The notes under the pieces are model-generated. The model worked only from the letters and a program-made list of their open reading frames with translations. It did not search any database and had not been told where the DNA came from. This document shows, piece by piece, positions 32,062 through 41,144 of a stretch of 64,000 bases of DNA. The stretch is from CAZYSK01 sp964649415 (GTDB taxonomy: Bacteria; Chloroflexota; Anaerolineae; B4-G1), in contig CAZYSK010000008.1 of assembly GCA_964649415.1 (NCBI GenBank), positions 67,771 through 131,770 on the forward strand. Direction: 5' to 3'. The translations under genes were made by a program, and so were the position numbers. Positions within the stretch are counted from its first letter, which is position 1. Each line of letters begins with the position of its first letter.

Positions 32062-32859
32062 CTACCTGTACTTCTTCACGATCTTGCGCCAGGCTTCCCC
32101 GCTGTCCACGATATCCGCCCCACTCACTTCGAATACCCAATACCCATCGTACGCCACCTTCTTGAGCGCATCGAAGTAGGCCCGGTAATCCAACGTCGGA
32201 TCTATGGGGCCAGAGTGCAAGCCGACCAGACGCTGGCCCACCAGCTCTATCTCTTCGTGGGGGAGCAGTTCGCCCCGTGGATACATGGGATGTAAGTAGA
32301 TCCCGAAGTGGTCACTGCCCACTTGATCTACCATCCTGACCAAAGCTGAGATATCGCCCAAACCAAGGTTCAACCACAGAGGAGACTCAAAGCCAAGCTT
32401 GACAACTCCGACCTTCTCCGCCGCCTTGGCGGCCTCTGTAAGGAAGGCCCGCACCTCGTCCCACGTTCCCGTGGCACTGCCCATATGGATCAGTATGACC
32501 GATGCGCCCAGATCCGAAGCCAGCCGGACGTCTTGCTCAAGAATACCGAGGGCACTGTCTCTCTTCTCGATCGAGTTTGGCGTCCAGTGCGTCCCGGCCC
32601 AAGTCGTGGAGAGGCTGGACACCTCAAGGCCCAGGGACTCGACAGTCTTCCTTAGCTCTGCCCGGTCGTGCTTGTCCATATCGGCCGCCCAGACTCCTCT
32701 GGTGCCGCGCCGGCGACCGCTTCCCTGTGTGGCGGTATCCGGTGCCGAGTTGAGCTCGACGGCCTGGTATCCCAGCTCGCCGATCCTCCGCAATACCATC
32801 TCAAGAGACCAGACCAGGACGTTTCCGTCAAATCCGCTTTCCCGTATCGCTACTCTCAC
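32062..32859 (-). CDS. Sugar phosphate isomerase/epimerase (TIM barrel) D, paralogue of C
   Basis: A 265-residue paralogue of the previous gene. The GTG at 32859 is preferred: AGAGG lies just upstream and the first residues then align with the sister protein; an upstream ATG-led frame begins at 32886. Metal residues lie in VKLGFESPLWLN, HSGPIDPT and WVFEVSGADI. Duplicates kept side by side suggest related substrates or two steps on one sugar. Confidence 0.85.
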   Translation of the reverse strand: MRVAIRESGFDGNVLVWSLEMVLRRIGELGYQAVELNSAPDTATQGSGRRRGTRGVWAADMDKHDRAELRKTVESLGLEVSSLSTTWAGTHWTPNSIEKRDSALGILEQDVRLASDLGASVILIHMGSATGTWDEVRAFLTEAAKAAEKVGVVKLGFESPLWLNLGLGDISALVRMVDQVGSDHFGIYLHPMYPRGELLPHEEIELVGQRLVGLHSGPIDPTLDYRAYFDALKKVAYDGYWVFEVSGADIVDSGEAWRKIVKKYR

Positions 32860-32996
32860 ATTGGACCTCTCTACGAGCACGCGCAATGCCCAAGGTTCTA
32901 CGGTCCAGCAATCAACACGCAGATACCCGCAGCTGCGTGCTGACTGCTGGTCACTATTGCACGGCCAGGTGCACCATCACCCCTGGCAAGGAAGAG

Positions 32997-33926
32997 CTAT
33001 CGGTACTCAGTCCACGAGTGCTGAGCCTCGTAGCCAAAGTACTCCTTCGCCTTCTCACAACTGACCATGGACTGGCGACCCGCCAGATTGCCCACCTTCC
33101 CAACGAGCTCAGGCTGGAACTTCTCCAGCAGAGCCATTGAGTCCTCCTGGGCTCTCGTATCAGCAGCCGTCACGCAGAACACCTCGTGAGGCGAGTCAAT
33201 GCCCTCGGCCGCCTCCAGACACTGCCTGAAGGCCCTCGCTATGTCGCGGATATCAACGTAGTTGTAGAAATTGCGTTGCCATCCCGCGGCAGGTGCCATG
33301 CCATCGGCAAGCTGCTTCAGTTTGTCGGGACGCCAGATCCACCCAGGGCGTATACCATAGGTCTTCACGCCGCAGCGCCTGGTGAAAGAAGCCAGCACGT
33401 CCTCAACCAACGCCTTGGACAGATCATACGAATACCCACCCGGATAGATAGGATGCTTCTCGTCCAGAGGCAGGTACTCCACCACCTCGGGGTGGCTGCC
33501 CAACCAATCCCACCCATAGACCCCATTGGTGCTGGCGGCTACGATGGTGTCCACACCGGCATCCTCCATGGCCGTCAAGAGGTACCAGGTGCCTACGACA
33601 TTGATACGGAAGGTGTCATCGAAAACCATCTTCTTGGGCAATTGCCAGCCCATAGCGGCGGCCAGTTGCTCTATCCTCTCCAGCATGCCGGGTATGTCCG
33701 TAGCGTAGGGGATGGCAGCCAGGTGTACAATGGCGTCCGCATCCTTGACCGCTTTCTGGCAATCCTCGTAATTGAGCAGATCGCCTTGAAGATAGTCGTG
33801 GTTCTGGAACCGAGGAGCATCCCCCCGTGGTTTCAGATCAAACAACAGCAAGTCGTGATTCGCCTCTAACTCCTTGATCACGTATTCCCCTAGATTGCCT
33901 GCTGCTCCCGTGATGGTGACTCTCAT
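32997..33926 (-). CDS. NAD-dependent epimerase/dehydratase, copy 1
   Basis: A 309-residue extended short-chain dehydrogenase. TGAAGNLGEYV is the nucleotide loop, and GYSYDLSK holds the catalytic Tyr-x-x-x-Lys. AGGGAGG precedes the ATG. It is highly similar to the protein encoded at 34708-35685, from the first residue to the C-terminal AQHSW. Copy 2 has an insertion of about 17 residues near position 100 (HMVFDTSRMGLVLP). Confidence 0.9.
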   Translation of the reverse strand: MRVTITGAAGNLGEYVIKELEANHDLLLFDLKPRGDAPRFQNHDYLQGDLLNYEDCQKAVKDADAIVHLAAIPYATDIPGMLERIEQLAAAMGWQLPKKMVFDDTFRINVVGTWYLLTAMEDAGVDTIVAASTNGVYGWDWLGSHPEVVEYLPLDEKHPIYPGGYSYDLSKALVEDVLASFTRRCGVKTYGIRPGWIWRPDKLKQLADGMAPAAGWQRNFYNYVDIRDIARAFRQCLEAAEGIDSPHEVFCVTAADTRAQEDSMALLEKFQPELVGKVGNLAGRQSMVSCEKAKEYFGYEAQHSWTEYR

Positions 33927-34035
33927 GATCCTTACCTCCCTTTTTTTCTCTGTCGATTAGAAGTGAACATCTGCTCTGATGAAACAATGCCCCCATCCGG
34001 CCAATCTATCGTTGCCCGTTGCTGGTAGCCGGCCC

Positions 34036-34707
34036 TCAGGGCTGGCGATAGATGAGCATACCATCCATCAGGTCCCCATTTGGCCTATAGAAGGGCAGGA
34101 GGGTGCCCCAGTTTGAACGACGTGCAACGACATACTCATAGAGCTGATAGACCGCCTGGGTATGGACCCGAACGTCATCGCTCTCAACGACGTCTGCATG
34201 GACAATCGGCACGTTATCAACGATGATCAAACCGCCACTTCGCACGTGTTCCAGCGCCCAGTCAAAGTAGGATCGCATGGCGTCCTTGTCGGCGTCGATA
34301 AACACGAGATCGAGGAGCTCCGGCAATTCGAGGGTCGCCAGGGTCTCCAGAGCGGGACCGAGATGCAGTTCGATGCGGTCAGCCACGCCAGCTCGAGAGA
34401 ATGACTCGCGCGCCACTTCTGCGCATGTGGGGTCTATCTCCAGCGTGAAGAGCTTTCCACCTGGCGGCACAGCGCGAGCCAGCCACACGCCACTGTATCC
34501 GCCGAGCGTACCGATCTCCAGGACATAGCGTGCGTTCAAGAGCTGAGCCAGCAGGTTGAGGAGACGTCCCTGTACTGGCGTGACCTGGATCGTGGGCAAA
34601 CCTCGTCGCTCGGTCTCCTCCGCAATCCAACCGTATATCGGGTCGTCCTCAAGACGCTGCTCCAGGTAGGCGATGATGTGCTGATAGGCCAGCCTCAAGT
34701 CATCCAT
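34036..34707 (-). CDS. SAM-dependent O-methyltransferase (class I)
   Basis: A 223-residue methyltransferase of the caffeoyl-CoA/catechol O-methyltransferase type. LEIGTLGGYSGVWLARAV is motif I, LDLVFIDADKDAMRSYFDW carries the metal/substrate Asp, and GGLIIVDNV follows. Its ATG abuts the stop of epimerase copy 2, so it is in the operon. A methyltransferase within a sugar-catabolic set could modify or demethylate a substrate group; the acceptor is unknown. Confidence 0.88.
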   Translation of the reverse strand: MDDLRLAYQHIIAYLEQRLEDDPIYGWIAEETERRGLPTIQVTPVQGRLLNLLAQLLNARYVLEIGTLGGYSGVWLARAVPPGGKLFTLEIDPTCAEVARESFSRAGVADRIELHLGPALETLATLELPELLDLVFIDADKDAMRSYFDWALEHVRSGGLIIVDNVPIVHADVVESDDVRVHTQAVYQLYEYVVARRSNWGTLLPFYRPNGDLMDGMLIYRQP

Positions 34708-35685
34708 CTACGGAAGATAGTCCCTCCACGAGTGCTGGGCCTCGTAGCCAAAGTACGCGTTCGCCTTGTCGCAACTGAACATCGATTGACGTCCCACCAG
34801 CCTGGCCGCCTTGTCGGCAAACCCAGGTTGGAACTTCTCCACCAAGACCTTCGAATCCTCCTGCGCTACCGTGTCTGCGGCAGTGAGGCAGAATGCCTCA
34901 TGAGGCGACGCGATCTCCCCAGACGCCTCCACGCACTGCCTGAAGGCCCTTGCCGCGTCCCGAACGTCCAGGTAGTTGAAGAAATTGACCACCCATCCCG
35001 TGGCAGGTGCCATGTTTTCCGCAAGCTCTCTGAGGTTATCAGGACGGCGGAGCCTGCCAAGCCGGAAGGGATAGGTCTTTATGCCGCAGCGCCTGGTGAA
35101 ACCAGCGAGTATCTTTTCGTCCAACGCCTTGGATAGATCATACGAGTACCCACCCGGGTAGATCGGATGCTTCTCGTCCAGAGGCAGATACTTCACCGCC
35201 TCAGGGTGGCTGCCCAACCAATCCCACCCAAAGACCGCGTTTGAGGTAGCAGCTACGATGGTATCCACACCGGCCTCCGCCATAGCCGTCAACAGGTACC
35301 AGGTACCTACGACGTTGATGCGGAAACCATCATCAAAGACCAATGGTCTGGGCAACACCAAGCCCATCCTGCTTGTGTCAAAGACCATGTGCTTGGAGAG
35401 GTCACCGCCCATCCTGGCAGTCATCTGCTCTATCTTCTCCAGCATGCCAGGGATGTCCGTGGCAACCCGTATGGCAGCCAGGTGCACAATGGCGTCCGCA
35501 CCCTCCACCGCTTTCAGACAATCCTCGTAGTTGAGCAGATCACCTTGAAGATAGTCGTGGTTCTGGAAACGAGGAGCAGCCCCCCGTGGCTTCAGATCGA
35601 ACAACAACAGGTCGTGGTCCGCCTCGAGTTCCTTGATCACATACTCCCCTAGATTGCCTGCCGCTCCCGTGATGGTGATTCTCAT
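34708..35685 (-). CDS. NAD-dependent epimerase/dehydratase, copy 2
   Basis: A 325-residue close homologue of the protein at 32997-33926, with the same TGAAGNLGEYV loop and GYSYDLSK site. Near residue 100 it carries an extra segment absent in copy 1. AAGGAG lies just before the ATG. The pair flanking a methyltransferase suggests a recent local duplication. Confidence 0.9.
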   Translation of the reverse strand: MRITITGAAGNLGEYVIKELEADHDLLLFDLKPRGAAPRFQNHDYLQGDLLNYEDCLKAVEGADAIVHLAAIRVATDIPGMLEKIEQMTARMGGDLSKHMVFDTSRMGLVLPRPLVFDDGFRINVVGTWYLLTAMAEAGVDTIVAATSNAVFGWDWLGSHPEAVKYLPLDEKHPIYPGGYSYDLSKALDEKILAGFTRRCGIKTYPFRLGRLRRPDNLRELAENMAPATGWVVNFFNYLDVRDAARAFRQCVEASGEIASPHEAFCLTAADTVAQEDSKVLVEKFQPGFADKAARLVGRQSMFSCDKANAYFGYEAQHSWRDYLP

Positions 35686-35827
35686 GATGTCTCCTTCCAG
35701 TTCCTGCAGTCAGGTAGAGGCACACGCCGTGGCTCATACACTTGGACGTACCGGACTGCGCAAAGATCGGCAACTTGTATGCAGCTCAATCGCGCCTGAC
35801 GCGCGATAGCGCTTAGCAGCACTAACA

Positions 35828-36901
35828 CTAAGAGGACTTGAGCATCCTTGCCATCAGCTCTGCCGCTGAGATCGTCTCCGCCTGTGCCAACTCAACCTGG
35901 GGCTTGTGCTCCCCAATGCCCAGAACGTCCTGGCAGTACTTCACGCTGCTCTCCAGATGCAGCCGGTTCTGGAGTCTCACGGCATCCAGGTATCCCACGA
36001 TGTGGTCACCCCCGCCGCGCAGCGCACTCTGTGTGGTCAACATGGGTCCCATAAAAGGCTCCCCTTCCTTGACCAATTTCACAAATCGGGCCAGGTCCGA
36101 TGCCCGAGCCTGCGGGAGATCCTCCCAGAACTCAGGCTCCAGGAAATTGATCACCACGGGCGGTCTTCCGGTGATAATCTCCAGCACAAACGGAGCATCC
36201 GGGCAATGCTCAATGAAGTACTCCGACCAGGCCTTGATATTGATGTTGCCATCGCCCAAGGGCTGTAGCTGCCACGCTGCGCCGCGCGGGTGTTCCCACA
36301 GACTCACGTCCCGGATGTGCGCGGTGAGCATGTAAGGGGCAAGCGTCTCCAAGGTCGTGAAGGGGCTCTCAGCCAGCCAGCAGGGGTTCCCATTGTCCAG
36401 GCAGACACCTACCAGATCGCTCCCTGCTTCCTCGACCAATCCCTTGAGTTCTCTGGCCGTCAGGTCCCCTGCGTGGTTCTCAACAGCGATCTTGATGCCC
36501 AGGTCCATGGCCAAGTCGCGCACCGCTGTGATGTTTTTCACCATGGCCTCGATATGAGCCTCAATGGGCTGCTCAGTCCTGCGATCCTGTCGAGAGCCAA
36601 TCGCCGTTCGCACCGTGGATGAGCCCAGGAGCTTCGCAGTGTGCAACATCTTCCGTGCATAGTCTACCAGGGCGTCAGGATCCATACGGAGTGAGGTGGA
36701 GTAGGGGTCCAGCGTGTGGATCCCTAGCCCAAGCTCGATCTCCAACTCGTCCGCCCGTTGTTTCACGCTCCTGAGGTGATCTTCGCTCGATTCTCCAAAG
36801 AAGAACACCTGGAGATAATCTAGGCCGATCTTGTGGGAGTACTCCATGCGGTCGAAGATGCTACCTGAGACGAAGTAGGGTAGAACTGATCCTAGTTTCA
36901 T
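35828..36901 (-). CDS. Sugar phosphate isomerase/epimerase (TIM barrel) E
   Basis: A 357-residue barrel, longer than the others through a C-terminal extension (after LEIITGRPPVV) of about 120 residues. Metal-site residues are in IAVENHAGD, GVCLDNGNP, TAHIRDVSLW and FVLEI. AAAGGAG precedes the ATG. It is the first enzyme gene after the transporter genes of the minus-strand cluster. Confidence 0.87.
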   Translation of the reverse strand: MKLGSVLPYFVSGSIFDRMEYSHKIGLDYLQVFFFGESSEDHLRSVKQRADELEIELGLGIHTLDPYSTSLRMDPDALVDYARKMLHTAKLLGSSTVRTAIGSRQDRRTEQPIEAHIEAMVKNITAVRDLAMDLGIKIAVENHAGDLTARELKGLVEEAGSDLVGVCLDNGNPCWLAESPFTTLETLAPYMLTAHIRDVSLWEHPRGAAWQLQPLGDGNINIKAWSEYFIEHCPDAPFVLEIITGRPPVVINFLEPEFWEDLPQARASDLARFVKLVKEGEPFMGPMLTTQSALRGGGDHIVGYLDAVRLQNRLHLESSVKYCQDVLGIGEHKPQVELAQAETISAAELMARMLKSS

Positions 36902-36965
36902 TTTGCTTTACTCCTTTAACAAAGAATTGTGGTAACTGCTCAGGCATGACCTGTTTGAGGCATCA

Positions 36966-37063
36966 AGGTGACCGGCACTTCCACAACTGCCCTCAGAAAC
37001 GCCCCTTTTGGTGGTAACCAGATGCCATTTCCATCAAGATTGGTACACAAGTGCCGGTCACCT
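36966..37063. repeat. 98-bp element with perfect 15-bp inverted ends
   Basis: AGGTGACCGGCACTT (36966-36980) and AAGTGCCGGTCACCT (37049-37063) are perfect inverted repeats around 68 bases without coding potential. It lies between the isomerase start and the permease stop. It may be a mini-transposon remnant or a large regulatory hairpin; no target duplication was seen. Confidence 0.6.
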
Positions 37064-37193
37064 GAGTAAATACGAATTGTGAATGAAAGACGAAAGCTGC
37101 TGACCCAGCCTACGACCGGACCGGCCTTCGCGGCGCCGCTCCCCAAGCGGTACTCGGTCGAGTATGCAGAGCCTGTGTTCTTTCGCCGATTGC

Positions 37194-38114
37194 CTAGCCC
37201 TTCACGCCAGTCACGACGATGCCCTGGATGAAATACCTCTGAGCCAGGAAGAAGAGGGCAAACAGGGGCAACAGCGATGCTGTAGTGGCCGCCATCAACA
37301 ACTGCATATCCAAGGCCTGACCTTCGCCTTTCATCAACATCAGGCCCAAGGATATGGGATACTGCGCCATGTTGTTCAGGTAGATGAGCGGATTGAAGAA
37401 GTCATTCCAGGCAAAGGTGATGTTCATGACAGCGACCACGCCGAGGGCCGGCAGGCTCATAGGCAGTATGATCCGCCAGTAGATACCCAAGTAACCGCAT
37501 CCATCAATCTTGGCCGAGTCGTCCATCTCTAGAGGAATCGACGTGTAGTACTGCCTCAAGAGGAAGATATGGAAAGCAACTCCAAACAAGCCCGGCACGA
37601 TCAGAGGATTGTAGGTGTCGATCCAGCCCAATCGGCTAAAAATCAAATACTGGGGGATGAGCGTCACCTGAGCTGGCAGCATCATCGTACTCAGGCACAG
37701 CAAGAACAGGAGATCTCTACCCGGGAACCGGAGACGAGCAAAGCCATAGGCAACCAGCGAACTGGACAGAGTGACGGCAAGCGTACGGGCACCAACATAG
37801 AGGAGCGTGTTCCAGAAGAAGGTAGGGAACGGAAACTTCGTCCAAAACTCTACCCAATTCTCCAAGTGCAGCTCATCGGGGATCCATTGTGGCGGAATGA
37901 GATAGATCTGCCATCCGGGCATGATCGACGTGCGGACCATCCAGAAGAACGGTAGAGAAAAGACGATGGCCCCGAAAATCACCACCATATAAAGCACCAG
38001 ACGGCCAAATCGCTCTAGAAGAATCGCTGGATGTGCTCGCACTCTGTCAAGCTGCTTCGAGAGCCTGCTGGCTATTCGACTGTGAACGTTTTGTACCGGC
38101 ACCGACATTCTCAT
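37194..38114 (-). CDS. Sugar ABC transporter permease (MalG-type)
   Basis: A 306-residue inner-membrane permease with six helices and the ABC-coupling EAA-type segment (EMDDSAKIDGCGYLGIYWRIILP). It follows a partner permease with a 4-base overlap. With the binding protein at 39315 it forms a family-1 carbohydrate importer; the ATPase is not encoded here and may be shared. Confidence 0.93.
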   Translation of the reverse strand: MRMSVPVQNVHSRIASRLSKQLDRVRAHPAILLERFGRLVLYMVVIFGAIVFSLPFFWMVRTSIMPGWQIYLIPPQWIPDELHLENWVEFWTKFPFPTFFWNTLLYVGARTLAVTLSSSLVAYGFARLRFPGRDLLFLLCLSTMMLPAQVTLIPQYLIFSRLGWIDTYNPLIVPGLFGVAFHIFLLRQYYTSIPLEMDDSAKIDGCGYLGIYWRIILPMSLPALGVVAVMNITFAWNDFFNPLIYLNNMAQYPISLGLMLMKGEGQALDMQLLMAATTASLLPLFALFFLAQRYFIQGIVVTGVKG

Positions 38115-39103
38115 GCCCCCCTCTTTGAGACACGCTTTCTACTTCGCATGCTTGCCACTTCTGACTCGTAGAAGACCCACAGAGGTGAGCTCTTGAAAAT
38201 CAGTAGAGTAAGCACCAGAACAATGCCAAAGAGCAACCAGGCCATGGCAGCAGCGTAGCCGAAATGGAACTGCTGGAAAGCCTTCCTGTAGAGGTACAAG
38301 ACTATGGTCAGTGTCGCGTTGTTAGGTCCTCCCTCCGTCATCACGTAGGCCTGGGTGAAGACCTGCCAGGAACCTATCATGCGCATGATGAGGCTGAACA
38401 GAATCGTCGGCGTGAGCATGGGAATGGTAATGTGCCAGAAGCGATGCCAGGCATTGGCTCCGTCGATCTCCGCCGACTCGTACAGCGCAGTGGGGATACT
38501 CTGCAGCCCAGACAGGAAGATCAGCATGCTCCCCCCTGTGGTCCACAGCCCCATGATGATTATGCTGGGCATAGCCCAGACATCACTGTATATCCACTTA
38601 GGGCCCTGAATCCCGATTTGGGCCAGGAGGCTGTTGAGGAGACCCACCCTGGGGTTATAGAGCCAAAGCCACAACATGGAGACCGCAATTCCGGACACGA
38701 TAGAGGGAACGTAATAGAGAGATCGAAATACGCCCTGAAACTTGAGGTTCTGATTCAACAGCATGGCGATTATCAGGGCCAGGATCGTCCCCAGCGGCAC
38801 CATGGTGAAGGAATAGTAGGCTGTGTTGGCCAGGGCCTTTTGAAGCAGCTTGTCGCCCGCTAGCCGAACGAAGTTGTCCACGCCAACGAAAGTGAAGTCA
38901 GTCAGAAGGTCGGTGCGCATCAGACTGACACCCAACGATATCGCCATGGATCCGCCGACCAAGACAAGGAAGCCTACGAGCCAGGGAGAGATGAAGAGAT
39001 AACCAGCAATCGCCTCGCGTGCAGTGAACGACAACCGTCGGGATCGACCACGGCGCACCAGTCTTCTCCAGACCCCACCGGTGTCGGCCGAAGTGGCACT
39101 CAT
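38111..39103 (-). CDS. Sugar ABC transporter permease (MalF/UgpA-type)
   Basis: A 330-residue permease. The ATG at 39103 has GGAAGGAG before it; the upstream frame to 39208 is unsupported. Six helices and the coupling segment LYESAEIDGANAWHRFWHITIP are present. It pairs with the downstream MalG-type permease, with overlapping stop and start. Confidence 0.92.
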   Translation of the reverse strand: MSATSADTGGVWRRLVRRGRSRRLSFTAREAIAGYLFISPWLVGFLVLVGGSMAISLGVSLMRTDLLTDFTFVGVDNFVRLAGDKLLQKALANTAYYSFTMVPLGTILALIIAMLLNQNLKFQGVFRSLYYVPSIVSGIAVSMLWLWLYNPRVGLLNSLLAQIGIQGPKWIYSDVWAMPSIIIMGLWTTGGSMLIFLSGLQSIPTALYESAEIDGANAWHRFWHITIPMLTPTILFSLIMRMIGSWQVFTQAYVMTEGGPNNATLTIVLYLYRKAFQQFHFGYAAAMAWLLFGIVLVLTLLIFKSSPLWVFYESEVASMRSRKRVSKRGA

Positions 39104-39314
39104 AGTAGAACTCCTTCCAATCCGCCTAGAGCCTCCAGCCAGCCTCTGCAGCACGCGTGCTGACAGCGTCCGCCCAACCCCCTTAGGGGATCGGCGCACA
39201 CGATTCATGCGCGGACATCATCGTGTGGCTACGCCAGAGACAGCACGGTCCTAGCAATGACTGGCAGAGAGGCAAGTGAATCTACCTCTCTACCAGTCAT
39301 GGCTGCATTATGCA

Positions 39315-40775
39315 TCAGCCCTGTTCTTGGTTCAACATCCTCAGTTGAACCTCTTCCACCTCGTCACATAGGTCGGCCAGAGCAGAAACGGGCGCTTCTC
39401 CCAGATTGAAGACTTGCTCCAGAACCGGTTGGATGATCTCCAACGCCTCACCGTGATACCGGTAGACCGGATACGTGTGACCCAGATCCATGTCATTGGC
39501 CTCTTTGAGGAGCTCCATGTTCACCTCTTCTAGCACGGGATACTGGATCCTCGCCTGTGTGATGTAGTAGTCCATGAGAGACTTGCGCGCTGGCTGCAGC
39601 AAACTGGTTCTTGCCAGCCCTTTGCCCCAATCGGGGCCACTGAGGAACTTCAGCAACTCCCAAGTTGCACTGGGATACTTGGTCTGGCTCCACCCGAGAT
39701 AGCCATCCGTGGTAGCGGTGGTCGAGATGGTGACCGGACCCTTGGGCAGCGGCGCCAAGTCCCACTTGAACTGGGCGTTATCGGCTAGATATCGAAGGTG
39801 CCAAGGGCCGCCCTCGAAGGTGGCAGTGAACTGCGGAATGAAAGCCTGGTACTCGACCAATCCTTCTGTCATGCTGGAAACAGGCATATAACCGTCATCC
39901 CAGAACCGGGCGCGCAGCCACTCCAGCCCCTCTTGGGTACCAGGGTTACCCAAGTAGCACTTGGTGTCGTCCTCGGGGTCAACCAGGTTGCCTCCATAAG
40001 GCACCAGGTGATCGTTCAAGCACGGCCATCGGGTGCAGACGCTAGCGCCCCAACGGACGCGCTCACCACCCTCATCCTTGCATAGCCGGCCCATGACCTC
40101 TGTATACTCGTCGTGCGTCCAGGCGTCCTTCCACGAGGTGGGAGGAGGCGCTTCGCCCTCAGCCTCAAAGATGTCCTTGTTCCAGATGAGTATCCGGTTG
40201 CCCAGGTACATCGGAAGGCCGAACCAACTGTTCTCATCTCGGAAGTGGTCGAGCTGCTTGGGGTTCCAGTCGGCGATATCCTCGTCCGACAAGTCCACAT
40301 CAATGAAGGGCTGCAGATCAAGTGTCTGCCCCTTTCGCATGATCACGTTATGCTGCTCGTTGATGCAAGTGTAGACATCTGGCGCATCACCTGAGACAAA
40401 CATCGCCAGGTACTTCTCCAGAAGCTCCGGCCCCGTTCCAGCCAACGGGCTGTATTCGACCTTGATGTTGGGATGCCTTTCCTCAAACAGGGGGCCCAAT
40501 TCATCATTCCAGAGAGTAAGATAGTGGATATCGGTGCCACCTCGCTGCGCAAACCAGATCTCCGCCTCCTCCACTGGAGGCGGGGTCGCCGTCACTACCT
40601 TCTCGACCTCCGTGGTGACCTCTGTAACGACCTCGACCACCTCGGTCTCTTTGACGACCTTGGTCTCGGTTTCGGCAGGCGCGCAAGCCGATAGGATCGT
40701 TCCTCCAACAGCCAGTCCCGTCAGGCGTAGAAAATCCCTTCGGCTAACCCACCTCTTGTCTAGCTTCCCTTCCAT
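39315..40775 (-). CDS. Sugar ABC transporter substrate-binding lipoprotein
   Basis: A 486-residue family-1 extracellular binding protein. It has a Tat motif SRRDFLRLTG, a lipobox ending LSACAP, then a V/T/E linker (KVVKETEVVEVVTEVTTEVE) typical of Chloroflexota lipoproteins. The mature part starts IWFAQRGGTD. GGAAGGAG precedes the ATG. It heads the transporter and sugar-enzyme cluster and is divergent from the regulator at 41145. Confidence 0.92.
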   Translation of the reverse strand: MEGKLDKRWVSRRDFLRLTGLAVGGTILSACAPAETETKVVKETEVVEVVTEVTTEVEKVVTATPPPVEEAEIWFAQRGGTDIHYLTLWNDELGPLFEERHPNIKVEYSPLAGTGPELLEKYLAMFVSGDAPDVYTCINEQHNVIMRKGQTLDLQPFIDVDLSDEDIADWNPKQLDHFRDENSWFGLPMYLGNRILIWNKDIFEAEGEAPPPTSWKDAWTHDEYTEVMGRLCKDEGGERVRWGASVCTRWPCLNDHLVPYGGNLVDPEDDTKCYLGNPGTQEGLEWLRARFWDDGYMPVSSMTEGLVEYQAFIPQFTATFEGGPWHLRYLADNAQFKWDLAPLPKGPVTISTTATTDGYLGWSQTKYPSATWELLKFLSGPDWGKGLARTSLLQPARKSLMDYYITQARIQYPVLEEVNMELLKEANDMDLGHTYPVYRYHGEALEIIQPVLEQVFNLGEAPVSALADLCDEVEEVQLRMLNQEQG

Positions 40776-41144
40776 TTTCCCTTCTCCTTCCGTATATATG
40801 GTCGAGATTCCCGAGTCTTGATCTTACCTGTCCCTCCGACCAACCTACCCTGGCCTCCAGTAAGGCCACCATACACACGCTGAGCTTTTCTTCCCGTTTA
40901 GCACCTCCTTCCATATACTTGTGGCTGCTTACTCGGCCACCGAAGCAATCCAGCACTCACCACCATTGAAAGAAGCAAAACGCCCGCTGACGCTTAACGG
41001 GCACATCGAATCTGAGCGGTCTCACACTAGCTGCGCATACAGCTAGAACGCAGGGTCTTGTCTCGTATGGTTCGGCAAGCCTATGTATGGTATAATGAAC
41101 CACGATAGCTATGGAAACCAATCGTAATTCAGTGTATCATTGCC
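40776..41144. other. Divergent promoter region between binding protein and regulator
   Basis: No gene is credible here. GGAGG-like runs near 40786 and 40905 serve or mimic ribosome sites for minus-strand transcripts. GCCCG..CGGGC (about 40982-41002) is a short hairpin. The plus-strand promoter is listed separately. Confidence 0.5.
41088..41096 (+). promoter_or_regulatory. Extended -10 promoter for the second HTH-receiver regulator
   Basis: TGGTATAAT is an extended -10 element (TGn plus consensus TATAAT). No good -35 at the proper distance was found. Transcription would start near 41103, about 40-80 bases before the candidate start codons. Confidence 0.55.

Noticed and set aside
40744..40956. 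70-codon minus-strand frame upstream of the binding protein
   Set aside because: It contains the GGAGG sites and leader of the next gene and has no family similarity.
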